Shown piece after piece: positions 46,301-53,868 of a DNA stretch of 64,000 nucleotides. Position 1 is the first letter of the stretch; the number at the start of each line of letters is the position of its first letter. The DNA is from Bradyrhizobium stylosanthis (GTDB taxonomy: Bacteria > Pseudomonadota > Alphaproteobacteria > Rhizobiales > Xanthobacteraceae). Position numbers and translations under genes: made by a program. The stretch spans positions 1,160,043 to 1,224,042 of the forward strand of contig NZ_LVEM01000003.1 in the NCBI RefSeq assembly GCF_001641335.1, read 5' to 3'. The notes under the pieces were generated by a model. It was not told the origin of the DNA and did not search any database. It saw nothing but the letters and a program-made list of their open reading frames with translations.

Positions 46301-46549
46301 CGCCTCGATGTTCTTGATGCCGCTGACATTGGCGCTGATCGAGTACTGGCTGTACGTGCTGACGCGCTGCTCCATCTCCGGCGTCGACAGGCCGGTATAG
46401 CTCCAGATCACCGTGACGACGGGGATGCGGATCTCGGGAAAGATGTCCGTGGGCATCGACCAGACCGCGATGCCGCCGAGAAACATGACCAGCGCCGCGA
46501 GCACATAGAACGTGTGCGGAAAGCGGAGCGCGAAACGGACAATTCCCAT
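43367..46549 (-). CDS. RND efflux permease, second system
   Basis: 1060 aa, complete. It begins MGIVRFALRFPHTFYVLAAL (TM1). The TM4 proton-relay aspartates are in LAVGILVDDSTVTIENTHRL. Late segments AVGVASANSILLVTFAREAQ and RTRIRPVLMTAAAMIVGMIP are typical of HAE/HME pumps. The order permease-adaptor-secreted protein is the reverse of system 1, so the two operons are not a simple duplication. There is no outer-membrane channel gene nearby. Confidence 0.94.
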   Translation of the reverse strand: MGIVRFALRFPHTFYVLAALVMFLGGIAVWSMPTDIFPEIRIPVVTVIWSYTGLSTPEMEQRVSTYSQYSISANVSGIKNIEAQTLNGLSVQKIYFQPDVNLDLAISQIVSATNAIRALMPPGIQPPVIVQFNASSVPVLQLSLESNKLNEQQLYDFGIYRIRQQLAPVPGVTLPTPAGGKYRQIMVDIDPNKLLSRGLTPLDIVNAVNTQNLTLPTGTAKIGDTQYTIRTNATPATIKDLNDIPVKFANGATIQLKDVAQVRDGSQVQQNIVREDGHRAVLLSVIKNGNASTLAVVNGVKHALASIRASAPAGLKISELFDQSVFVTHSVDGVLREGAIAAGLTALMILVFLGSWRSTLVVLISIPLAMLSSLIVLHFLGETLNTMTLGGLALAVGILVDDSTVTIENTHRLWTEEGMPLSEATLHGAAEIAVPTLVSTLAISCVFTSVVFLQGPAKYLFTPLGLAVVFAMLASYVLSRTLTPITIGLLLKSERRHGEGGAPTGVFSRASAAFERAFERLRNGYSGLLVLLLRRRSIVPVVAVLVLALGGVMFHYVGRDFYPLIDGGEIQLHVRAPAGTRIERTEAIFQAVEDKIREVIPDRDRGLIVDNIGLPARPYNLAFTDGSTIGVNDGTILVSLKDGHKPTADYVKKLREVLPKAFPEDTFYFQAADIVTQILNFGLPAQIDVRTVGYGTNNLSVAKELQTKLAAIPGVVDAHLQQEVDAPAFYADIDRTRAAQLGLNASTVATNINVSLSSSAQVSPNFWTDPTSGIPYYLAVQTPEYRANSLNALGNTPVSASLAASGQTVPGLLSNVATFKRGTVPTNLNQANVQPVYDVYASVQGRDLGSVAADIEKVTSTLQKQLQPGNSIQVLGQIQSMHQSFRDLGIGLLFAAILVYMLMVVNYQNFGDPFVVIMALPATFCGIVTMLFITGTTLNVPSLMGAIMAVGVASANSILLVTFAREAQLKGQSAFEAALNAGRTRIRPVLMTAAAMIVGMIPMAIGGPGEEQNAALARAVIGGLLFATPTTLLIVPYLFAWLRKGNDGKAHHGVFEEQPE

Positions 46550-46613
46550 GATGACGACTGCCTGAAGCAGGTTGCGCGAGATCTGTGGTCAGGTGGCGGT
46601 GCTGCGCGAGCGT

Positions 46614-47600
46614 TCAACTGAAAACGAGTTCAGCATCGCTGCGAGCCGGCCGCTCGCCTCGCAACGGCGGCGAGAGGCGCCGCTGTTCATCGGAAGCTAT
46701 TGCGCGCTCCTGCGTGGCCCGGATGGCGGCCCGGCGGACCTTCGCGAAGGCGCGGATCTCGATCTGCCGGACGCGCTCGCTCGAGATCGACAGTTCGCGG
46801 GCGAGCTGGTCGAGTGTCGGCGGGTGCTCCGCGAGCCGCCTTGCCTCCAGCACGCGCCGCTCGCGCCCCGTGAGGACCTCGAGTGCGGCGCGCAGGGCGC
46901 CGCTCCGGCGTTCCGTCTGGTCCTGATCCGCAAGGACGGTTTCGGCGTCGCTGGACTCGTCCACGAGCAGCGCCTCCCACTCGGCGCCCTGCTCGTCGCC
47001 GCCAACCCGCGCATTCAGCGACAGGTCGCCGCGCAGGCGGCAATCCATCTCGAGCACGTCGCGTGTGGAGACTTCGAGCCTGACGGCAATCGCCTCGGCA
47101 GTCTCGGGCGTCAGCGCCGCCGCCGCGCCGCCGGCAGTCTTTCTCATCTCGCCGCGGAGGCGGAAAAACAGCTTCTTCTGGGCTGCGGTCGTACCGATCC
47201 GGACCAGCGACCAGGAGCGCAGGATGTATTCGTGAATGGCGGCCTTGATCCACCAGGTCGCATAGGTGGAGAACCGCGAATTGTGGCCGGGCTCGAACCG
47301 CGAGGCGGCGATCACGAGCCCGAGATTGGCCTCGGCCATGAGATCGGCGAACGGCAGGCCGTATCCCCGGTAGCTGCGCGCGACCTTGGCGGCGAGGCGG
47401 AGATGGCTCGTGACCAGCGTGTTCGCGGCCTCGCCGTCGCGCGTCTCCTGCCAGCGGCGCGCCAGCTGCTGCTCCTGCTCGCGCTCGAGCATGTCGTAGC
47501 GGCCGATGATCGAGGAATATGCACTCACTGCACCGACAGCCGTCCGGCTGGCCGGCACGGCGATATCGGTCCTGGTCACACTTGCGTGGCGCGTTGACAT
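46614..47600 (-). CDS. rpoH: RpoH-family (sigma-32) RNA polymerase sigma factor
   Basis: 328 aa from ATG 47600 with a GGGAGCAAGAG ribosome site. Region 2 is LPFADLMAEANLGLVIAASR and FSTYATWWIKAAIHEYI. The RpoH box appears as QKKLFFRLRGEMRK. Region 4 ends with LSISSERVRQIEIRAFAKVR. It directs heat- or envelope-stress promoters; rhizobia carry several rpoH copies, and this one has an unusually long charged C-terminal tail. It lies 64 bases upstream of the RND permease on the same strand. Confidence 0.9.
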   Translation of the reverse strand: MSTRHASVTRTDIAVPASRTAVGAVSAYSSIIGRYDMLEREQEQQLARRWQETRDGEAANTLVTSHLRLAAKVARSYRGYGLPFADLMAEANLGLVIAASRFEPGHNSRFSTYATWWIKAAIHEYILRSWSLVRIGTTAAQKKLFFRLRGEMRKTAGGAAAALTPETAEAIAVRLEVSTRDVLEMDCRLRGDLSLNARVGGDEQGAEWEALLVDESSDAETVLADQDQTERRSGALRAALEVLTGRERRVLEARRLAEHPPTLDQLARELSISSERVRQIEIRAFAKVRRAAIRATQERAIASDEQRRLSPPLRGERPARSDAELVFS

Positions 47601-47747
47601 CTCTTGCTCCCACATTCGAACCGGCGAACGGAGCGTAAGAGGCCTCCGACTGACGGCGCCAGTAAATTGCACTTAACAAGCCTGAAATAGCTTTCAGAGA
47701 TCGCGGCCTTATTTCCGCTTCGCACGCAGCGCGCACGCCGCTCGCGG

Positions 47748-49172
47748 TCACAGCGGCGCGAGGGATTCGTGACGCTCGCGCGCGGGATCGGATGGCGCGG
47801 CGTTGCACGCGACCGCTCGCGCGGGGGCGAGGATCTCCACGCGCCCGCCGGGCCCGGGGCAAATGGTCAGGCGGAAGCCATGCAGCTTGACGATGGCGGC
47901 GACGAGGCTCAGCCCCAGTCCCACGCCCGGCGTATTGCGCATCTTGTCGGAGCGATAGAAGCGCCGCAGCACTGCCTCGCGCTCGCTCTCGCCGATGCCG
48001 GGCCCGGTATCGCTCACGCGCACGCGGACAGCCTTGCCGTCCGACATCAGCTCGAGCGTCACCCGTCCGCCGCGCGGGGTGAACTTGACGGCGTTGTCGA
48101 CGAGATTGGCGATCGCCTCGAACAGCAGGTCGCGGTCGCCCCGTACCTCCGCCTTGCGGTCGATGGCGACGCGAAGCGCGACGTCCTTGTCCTCGGCGAT
48201 CGGCTCATAGACGTCGCACACCTGCCGCAGGATCTCGTCGAGCGCGACGTCGCCGAAACCGGCGGTGCGGCTGTTGCTCTCGATTTCGGCGAGGCGCAGC
48301 AGCGCGGTGATGATCGCGAGCGCCTGGTCGATGCCGCCGATGGCCTTGTCCGCGACCTCCTGAAGGTCCTCCAGCGTGGCCGCGTGCGTGCGCCCGCGCT
48401 CCAGCGCCAGGCGAACCCGCGTCAGCGGCGTCCTGAGATCATGGGCGATGTCGTTGCCGACACCGGCGAGCGCATTGATCGTGGTCTCCATCTCGTCGAG
48501 CATGCCGTTGACGATGCCGGCCAGCCGCGCGAACGGATCGTCCGCATCGCTCTGCGGCAATCGCTCGCGCAGATCCCCGGCCACGATGCGCTGAACGCGC
48601 TGGTTCACCTGCTCGACGCGCCGCTCCGCGCGGATGCTGAGCCAGGCTCCGGCCAGCAGGCAGAGGCAGAATGCCGGCAGCAGGCCGAGCAGCAGCGCCT
48701 GCCCGACGACCGTGGATATCTCGCGCGTCTCGTCGACGTGCCTGCCCATCACGAGGATATGGCCGTCGCCGAGGCGCCTCGCCGCGGCCTTGACGGTCGC
48801 CTCGTGAACCGTGGGCGCCGCGACCCGGGCGAGCCGCACGCTCCGCACCGGCCCGCCCGGATCGAGCTGCGGCGGCAACCGCGCGATGTTGCCGGCGAGC
48901 CGGGAGCCTGCGGCATCGAACAGGCCGGCATATTGCACGCCTCGGGAATCCTGCTTGAGATGATCGGAGATCGCGTCATTGAGGCGCCCGGGCGGCAGCT
49001 CGGCCAGGAAGTTGAGCTGCGTTGCGATCATGCGGTCGGACCGCATGATCAGATAGTCGTCGATCTTCCAGTAGATGAAGGCGAACAGGCCGGCGACGAA
49101 CAACGCCAGCGTGGCCGCCACCGCGGCGGTCCACAGGAACGTGTTCGAACGAATGAACTCGATCTGGCGCAT
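47748..49172 (-). CDS. Two-component sensor histidine kinase
   Basis: 474 aa. TM1 (FLWTAAVAATLALFVAGLFA), a periplasmic domain of about 125 residues, TM2 (ALLLGLLPAFCLCLLAGAW), a HAMP region, HisKA with NDIAHDLRTPLTRVRLALE, and HATPase (LVDNAVKFTPRGG, DTGPGIG, GLGLSLVAAIVKLHG). It is the partner of the response regulator that ends 18 bases upstream. Signal unknown; the pair adjoins rpoH and RND operon 2. Confidence 0.93.
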   Translation of the reverse strand: MRQIEFIRSNTFLWTAAVAATLALFVAGLFAFIYWKIDDYLIMRSDRMIATQLNFLAELPPGRLNDAISDHLKQDSRGVQYAGLFDAAGSRLAGNIARLPPQLDPGGPVRSVRLARVAAPTVHEATVKAAARRLGDGHILVMGRHVDETREISTVVGQALLLGLLPAFCLCLLAGAWLSIRAERRVEQVNQRVQRIVAGDLRERLPQSDADDPFARLAGIVNGMLDEMETTINALAGVGNDIAHDLRTPLTRVRLALERGRTHAATLEDLQEVADKAIGGIDQALAIITALLRLAEIESNSRTAGFGDVALDEILRQVCDVYEPIAEDKDVALRVAIDRKAEVRGDRDLLFEAIANLVDNAVKFTPRGGRVTLELMSDGKAVRVRVSDTGPGIGESEREAVLRRFYRSDKMRNTPGVGLGLSLVAAIVKLHGFRLTICPGPGGRVEILAPARAVACNAAPSDPARERHESLAPL

Positions 49173-49190
49173 CGGTCCGCCGGGCTTTGT

Positions 49191-49868
49191 TCAGCGCACG
49201 CGCAGGATGAATCCCGAGCCGCGAACGTTGTGGATGAGCTGGGTCTCGCCGGGACCGTCGACCTTGTGCCGGAGGCGGCCCATGTGCACGTCGATGAGAT
49301 TGGTGGTCGCCGGCACGAATTTGTAGTTCCAGACCTCCTCGAGCAGCATCGCGCGCGTCAGCAGCTGGTCGCTCCGGCGCATCATGTATTCGAGCAGGCG
49401 GAATTCGCGCGGCAAGAGGTCGATCTCGCGCTCGCCGCGCCGCGCGGTACGCTCGATCAGGTCGAGCTCCAGCGGGCCGGCCTGCAGCGTGGTCTCGCGG
49501 CTGTCGAACGGACGGCGCAGCAGCGCCTCCACCCGCGCGACGAGCTCGACCAGCGCGAACGGTTTTGTGAGATAGTCGTCGCCGCCGACGCGCAAGCCGC
49601 GCACCCGGTCATCGACCGCGCCGAGCGCACTCAGCACCAGCACCGGCGTTCTGACCTGGTCCTTGCGCAGGGCCTCGATGACGGTGAGCCCGTCCATGCC
49701 GGGCAGCATGCGATCGACGATCAGGGCATCGGGCGAAGACTCGCGCGCGCGGTCGAGGCCGCCGATGCCGTCGGGCGCCCATCGCACCTCGAAGCCGCGC
49801 TCGGTGAGCTCGGACACGATCGCGTCCGCGGTCTCGGTATCGTCCTCGATCAGGAGAATGCGCGTCAT
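49191..49868 (-). CDS. OmpR/PhoB-type response regulator
   Basis: 225 aa. The receiver domain has the acidic pair E8/D9/D10, phospho-acceptor Asp52 (LIVDRMLPG) and Lys102 (YLTKPF). The winged helix follows (LLPREFRLLEYMMRRSDQLL, TNLIDVHMGRLRHKVDG). It is cotranscribed with the histidine kinase downstream. The nearest candidate targets are its own promoter and the divergent small secreted gene at 50354. Confidence 0.94.
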   Translation of the reverse strand: MTRILLIEDDTETADAIVSELTERGFEVRWAPDGIGGLDRARESSPDALIVDRMLPGMDGLTVIEALRKDQVRTPVLVLSALGAVDDRVRGLRVGGDDYLTKPFALVELVARVEALLRRPFDSRETTLQAGPLELDLIERTARRGEREIDLLPREFRLLEYMMRRSDQLLTRAMLLEEVWNYKFVPATTNLIDVHMGRLRHKVDGPGETQLIHNVRGSGFILRVR

Positions 49869-50353
49869 GGTGCTGGTCCCACGTGCTGCGAGACGTTGGG
49901 GCCGACGGCGCGACATGGGGTCACTGGTCCGCGACGACATGTTCAATGCCCGTCCGGACCGAACATGCGGGGCAGCACCGCCATACGACGCGCCGCCGGC
50001 TCTCCACGGAGATAATCCCGCGGCGAACCGATCACCATTAAATAGCGTGTCAGGGAATCCATGCGCACGGCCACGGCCGGCGACGGCGCGCGGGAAATCG
50101 AATGGGCTGTCGCCGGGGTCATCTCTCATCTCCATGCAGCAGGACGCTCCCGCATATATGCCCCGGGACACGCTGTCGTTACGCGCCGGCCTCGCATGCG
50201 TTGCCTGATTGCACGATCGTGCTTGCCGGCAACGCCGGCATCACGCGCCGTTGAAGGCGGGTGAGCGTTTCGTGCGTTTTGTTCCTGCAGGGTCGTCCGC
50301 ACTTGTCGCGCAGGCCGGCCTGGACTGGCTGCTGTCACACAAGGAGACTTCCA
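49869..50353. other. Divergent intergenic region, no gene seen
   Basis: 485 bases between the response-regulator start and the small secreted gene at 50354. Open frames here are fragments without good starts. It should hold the promoter of the two-component operon (minus) and of the secreted gene (plus). An AAGGAGAC ribosome site ends the region. Confidence 0.4.
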
Positions 50354-50599
50354 ATGACCACTCTCAAGGTGTTGTCGACCGGACTGATCGCTGTCGCCAT
50401 GCTCGGGGGACCCGTCATGGCGCGCACCAGCCATGCCGTTACGCATTCGTCCACCATGCAGGCCGAACCGGCCGCATCCGAGGGCTTCGGCTATCAGGGC
50501 GAGCGCGCCTGCGTTCCGGCCCCGCGTGTCGGCGCGTTCGCGACGGCACCGTGGACCGGCAACAACGTTCCCTGCGAGCCGGGCACCGGCAGCTTCTGA
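50354..50599 (+). CDS. Small secreted protein, paralogue B of a two-member family
   Basis: 81 aa, starting MTTLKVLSTGLIAVAMLGGP with signal cleavage near VMA. The mature part ends ERACVPAPRVGAFATAPW followed by a PCEP motif. It shares the signal peptide, ribosome site and the C-AP-VGA-ATAPW-PCEP pattern with 33850-34083. It is followed by a strong terminator at 50655. Function unknown. Confidence 0.75.
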   Translation: MTTLKVLSTGLIAVAMLGGPVMARTSHAVTHSSTMQAEPAASEGFGYQGERACVPAPRVGAFATAPWTGNNVPCEPGTGSF

Positions 50600-50654
50600 T
50601 CCCGATGACGTCGCGGCCGGTGCCTCACCCGGTCGCTGCCATTCAATGATGCAG

Positions 50655-50680
50655 GCGGGCCCGTTTGTTCGGGCCCGCTT
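50655..50680 (+). terminator. Rho-independent terminator after small secreted gene
   Basis: A 9-base perfect stem GCGGGCCCG/CGGGCCCGC with a TTTGTT loop, followed by TTGCGTTT, 56 bases after the stop of the secreted gene. Confidence 0.75.
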
Positions 50681-50870
50681 GCGTTTGGGGACGTGCATCG
50701 GCGCGCGGCCGGATCATGTCGCCGATGCGCCGGGCCCTCGCGCCTGACATCGAATTCAGTGGGAGCGATGCGCGCGCTTCCTATCTGTTTTCACGATAGG
50801 GCTTGCCGGCAGCACGAGACGCAAGCGAACGCATCGGCCGCCGCGCATCCGGACACGAAAGGAGTCCCTC

Positions 50871-51260
50871 ATGAAACGAGCATTGATCATTCTGGCGACA
50901 GCGGCGCTGGCTTCCACACTGGCTGTCGGAACGGCCGAAGCACATGGCGGCGGTGGCGGCGGCCACGGCGGCGGCTTCGGCGGTGGCGGCCATATGGGCT
51001 TTGGCGGCGGCGGGCATTTCGGCGGCATGGGCCATGCCGGCGGGTTCGGCGGCGGGCACTTCGGTGGCGGGCATTTTGGCGGCGAGCACTTCGGCGGCGA
51101 GCATCTCGGGTTCGGCGGTCATGTCGGCGGCCTGCGCCAGCACGCGTTTCACAGCTTCGGCCACCACCACGCCGGATATGGACTCTACGGCGCCTATCCG
51201 GATTGCTACGACTGGTACGCCTATCATCCCTACCAGCCGCTGCCGCTGAGCTGCAGCTAG
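50871..51260 (+). CDS. Secreted Gly/His-rich repeat protein
   Basis: 129 aa. Signal peptide RALIILATAALASTLAVGTA is followed by about 60 residues of GGGHFGG-type repeats with roughly 15 histidines, then a tyrosine/histidine-rich tail DCYDWYAYHPYQPLPLSCS with two cysteines. AAAGGAG lies upstream of the ATG. Gly/His repeats suggest metal binding in the periplasm (Ni, Zn or Cu); this is inference from composition. Low-complexity sequence makes homology calls unreliable. Confidence 0.7.
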   Translation: MKRALIILATAALASTLAVGTAEAHGGGGGGHGGGFGGGGHMGFGGGGHFGGMGHAGGFGGGHFGGGHFGGEHFGGEHLGFGGHVGGLRQHAFHSFGHHHAGYGLYGAYPDCYDWYAYHPYQPLPLSCS

Positions 51261-51369
51261 ACGAGCATGCACGGTGTCGATCGGTCCGGGCCACACCTCC
51301 AGGGTCGGCCGATCGCACCGCGCTGGTTCGCATGCGCGGCTTTCGCGATACATTGCGTGGCAACACGGC

Positions 51370-51925
51370 TTCGCATTCTCGCGGCCCAATTCGCCCGAGC
51401 TTTGCCTCGTCACTCCACCCTCAAAGCCAAGAGGGCGCAGGGAAGGCCGGGTGCCGACCTCGCACCCACGGTCCGCTGCGCGAAAGGTAGCGCAAAAGAA
51501 CCGCACAGCAGCATACAGGTGGTGCCAATCACTCGGCCTTCCCTGCGCGATGGTCGGACGGCTTATGCCGCGCTCTCCCGGGAGCCGAGTTCCCTCTGGC
51601 CTCCCTCGCCCCCACGGAATTCACCGGCGCCGCGCCGGTTGACGCGATCACCGCCTCCGCAAGAGCTTGACCGTAGCAACGACGGCCAGGACCACACGGT
51701 TTTGCCGCACGCGCGGCCCGCCTTTTTCGCCGCGGGATTCGACGACGTTGTGCACGTTGCCGCCGCTCCCTTGGCGAGACGAGCCTGTCAGCGTCGTTCG
51801 TCCGCGCGATACCGAGGGCTCACGGAGAGCAATCCGCCCTGCCCCAGACCACTCGCGCCCGACACTGCCGCGTCCACCGCAAGCCCGGCTCGCGAAAACG
51901 ACGACCTCATGATCGCCCCTCAAGG
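51370..51925. repeat. Bradyrhizobium-type dispersed intergenic repeat
   Basis: About 550 bases with no convincing gene. Spurious translations such as GRREGRVPTSHPRSA, QSLGLPCAMVG and DGQDHTVLPHARP match the kind of repeated non-coding filler that is scattered through Bradyrhizobium genomes (remembered pattern, not searched). It follows the Gly/His gene and precedes the AstE-like gene. Confidence 0.65.
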
Positions 51926-52081
51926 ATGAGCCGGGATGGGCGACACATACGACAAATCCGAATTTCGGTAAAGTGGAATATTTTTGTGGGGAGGGGTTGA
52001 CGGGCGCGCGGGTGTTTTGCCCGACGGGAAAGACGGCCCGGTCATAGGCGTTACATTCGTTCTGAAACGTATTCGAGCGAA

Positions 52082-53251
52082 CTACTCGGGATAAGACTCC
52101 ATGCCCTCCCGCGTCGGCTTCTCGAAAAGAATAAACAGCAGAGGATTGCCGGGCTCGGATGTCACGTCAGTACGCAGTGCAAAGACCTCCCCCGTGACGC
52201 TGCTCGTGTATTCGGCAACAATCTCGCCAAAGCTGTTGCGCTGTACAGCGACCTTCTGCCCAGGGCTGACCCTGTCGTGAAGCTTAACCAGAGGTTCGAC
52301 GAAGCCGGCTTCGGTCGCAATAATCGGGAAGCCGCTGTTGCCAATGAAAACCGTCACGTCCTTGCCGGTTTTGCCCATCGGGCCGGATACGATACCGTGG
52401 TGTTTGAGTACGTTCATCGTACCCTCAACGAACAGATCGATCATATCAGGAGAGAGTACCCGAGCGGGGCCAATCTCTGTGCAGATCGCAGGAATTCCCA
52501 CGTCGATCAGAGCATTATGGAGAACAACCGGATACACCGGATTATTGAAGATCTGGGCAACGGGAAAGAGTTCCAGCATCGCCTTGACCTCCGGAATATT
52601 CATATCGCCGAGATTGAAGGCACTGGCACTAAAGCCGGTTGCTCCGGTGTGGAAATCGATGGCGAAGTCGGCGTTCGGCCGCAACAGACGATTGAACAGC
52701 AACCCCGCATGTCGGCTGGTCGGGGTGGGGCCGTTTTCGTCTCCCGGCCATACTCGGTTGATGTCTACGAGGTCGGCACCCAACCCCACGTTGGGCCATC
52801 GCCGCTGCATGCTTTCCAGGGCGGGGCGAGACACATCGGTGACCGCCATCACCGTACCCGACATACTTTTGGGGTCGAGCTGGTTCATCACGGTCATGAC
52901 CGTATGGATCGAGCTCATCTCGTCGCCGTGCACACCACTGGTCAGAAGGGCACGCTTGCCTGGCCTTACCCCCTTCGCGACCACCACCGACACATTCCAG
53001 TGTTTGCCCGTAGGCATCTGCACGCCCTGAAAATAGAAGAGATGCTTCTGCCCGGGCTCAAGGTCGTTGACGTCCAGCGCGCTGATGACCTTCTTCCCCT
53101 GGATCACATCGCCGGTATAGACGGTCCTCCCCGGCGTAGCCGGCGCAGCAGCGTTAGCGTTGACAGCGAAGGCGGCCGAGGCGCCAGCGGTGGCGATAGA
53201 TGCAATCAAGAAGTTGCGGCGATCGGGACCTTTTTCGGAATTGTCCGGCAT
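52082..53251 (-). CDS. Exported succinylglutamate desuccinylase / aspartoacylase family protein
   Basis: 389 aa. A twin-arginine leader (DRRNFLIASIATAGASAAFA) is followed by an M14-like zinc amidohydrolase fold of AstE/AspA type: zinc ligands in TSGVHGDEMSSIH and ADFAIDFHTGATG. A C-terminal beta-domain begins near FIGNSGFPIIATEAGF. Family members hydrolyse N-acyl amino acids, but export by Tat is unusual for AstE, so the substrate is unknown. It is bordered by repeat-rich DNA on both sides, and its codon use looks less GC-extreme than the flanking operons. Confidence 0.85.
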   Translation of the reverse strand: MPDNSEKGPDRRNFLIASIATAGASAAFAVNANAAAPATPGRTVYTGDVIQGKKVISALDVNDLEPGQKHLFYFQGVQMPTGKHWNVSVVVAKGVRPGKRALLTSGVHGDEMSSIHTVMTVMNQLDPKSMSGTVMAVTDVSRPALESMQRRWPNVGLGADLVDINRVWPGDENGPTPTSRHAGLLFNRLLRPNADFAIDFHTGATGFSASAFNLGDMNIPEVKAMLELFPVAQIFNNPVYPVVLHNALIDVGIPAICTEIGPARVLSPDMIDLFVEGTMNVLKHHGIVSGPMGKTGKDVTVFIGNSGFPIIATEAGFVEPLVKLHDRVSPGQKVAVQRNSFGEIVAEYTSSVTGEVFALRTDVTSEPGNPLLFILFEKPTREGMESYPE

Positions 53252-53472
53252 GTGTCGATTCTCCTATGACCGTCCGATCAGAGAATGAGACGCATAATGG
53301 TCGCGACATCCCGCGACTGCAGCGCACCGAGTCTGCTACTGATCTCATCAGGGTGCAAGATTGTTGCGCGAGCTATGTTGGAATTGGCTCGGACCAGGGA
53401 CTTTGCAGCGCTGTTCGCCAAGCTCCAGGATGCGCGATTTCTGTGACAGCGGCGGGACATCGGTCCGCAGGA

Positions 53473-53494
53473 GGGTAGAGCGCGAGCGAAACCC
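53473..53494. repeat. Degenerate half-copy of the 53770 inverted-repeat element
   Basis: The bases gggtagagcgcgagcgaaac (start of the segment) match the left arm of the inverted repeat at 53770-53854 apart from a small insertion. No partner arm was found close by. Confidence 0.5.
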
Positions 53495-53640
53495 GCCGGA
53501 AGACATCATTTTCCACTGTGTGTTTCAGATCACAGCAGAATCATATGCCCTCGCCTACAAAGACCAGGCATGGCCGCAAACAAGGTAACGGCGGTACGCA
53601 CGAGGCTGCGGAGACCATCAACAGCTACGGACTCTTTCGG

Positions 53641-53673
53641 AGCCGCTGGGGTGAAGAACCCGGCGGCTTTTTT
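53641..53673 (+). terminator. Strong Rho-independent terminator in a gene-free stretch
   Basis: A 10-base stem AGCCGCTGGG/CCCGGCGGCT (one G-T pair) with an 8-base loop, followed directly by TTTTT. No convincing protein gene lies upstream on the plus strand between 53252 and 53640, so it may end a small RNA or a relic gene. The remainder of 53252-53868 holds only the repeats listed here. Confidence 0.7.
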
Positions 53674-53769
53674 CTGTATTGCGGGGAAGCGAACGGGCGA
53701 TGCCATCGATGCCCTTGCGCCGGTTGCGTTTGCCGCACCACATCGCTCTCCCCGAACGACGGTGCCCTC

Positions 53770-53854
53770 GTAGGATGGGTAGAGCGAAGCGAAACCCATC
53801 AATACTACCCGACGTGAAGCATGATGGGTTTCGCAAGTGCTCTACCCATCCTAC
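53770..53854. repeat. Long inverted repeat (GTAGGATGGGTAGAGC family)
   Basis: Left arm 53770-53800 and right arm 53823-53854 are reverse complements except for a few central bases, with a 22-base spacer, so a hairpin of about 30 base pairs can form. The element encodes the spurious peptide GWVERSETH, a hallmark of a hairpin repeat found in many proteobacterial genomes including Bradyrhizobium (from memory). It lies 14 bases past the lysR stop and could act as a transcript end for it. Confidence 0.8.
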
Positions 53855-53868
53855 GGAACCCCAAACCC

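Noticed and set aside
51274..51930. Two long plus-strand frames in the region after the Gly/His protein
   Set aside because: They translate to Arg/Ser/Pro-rich peptides typical of Bradyrhizobium intergenic repeats and lack starts.
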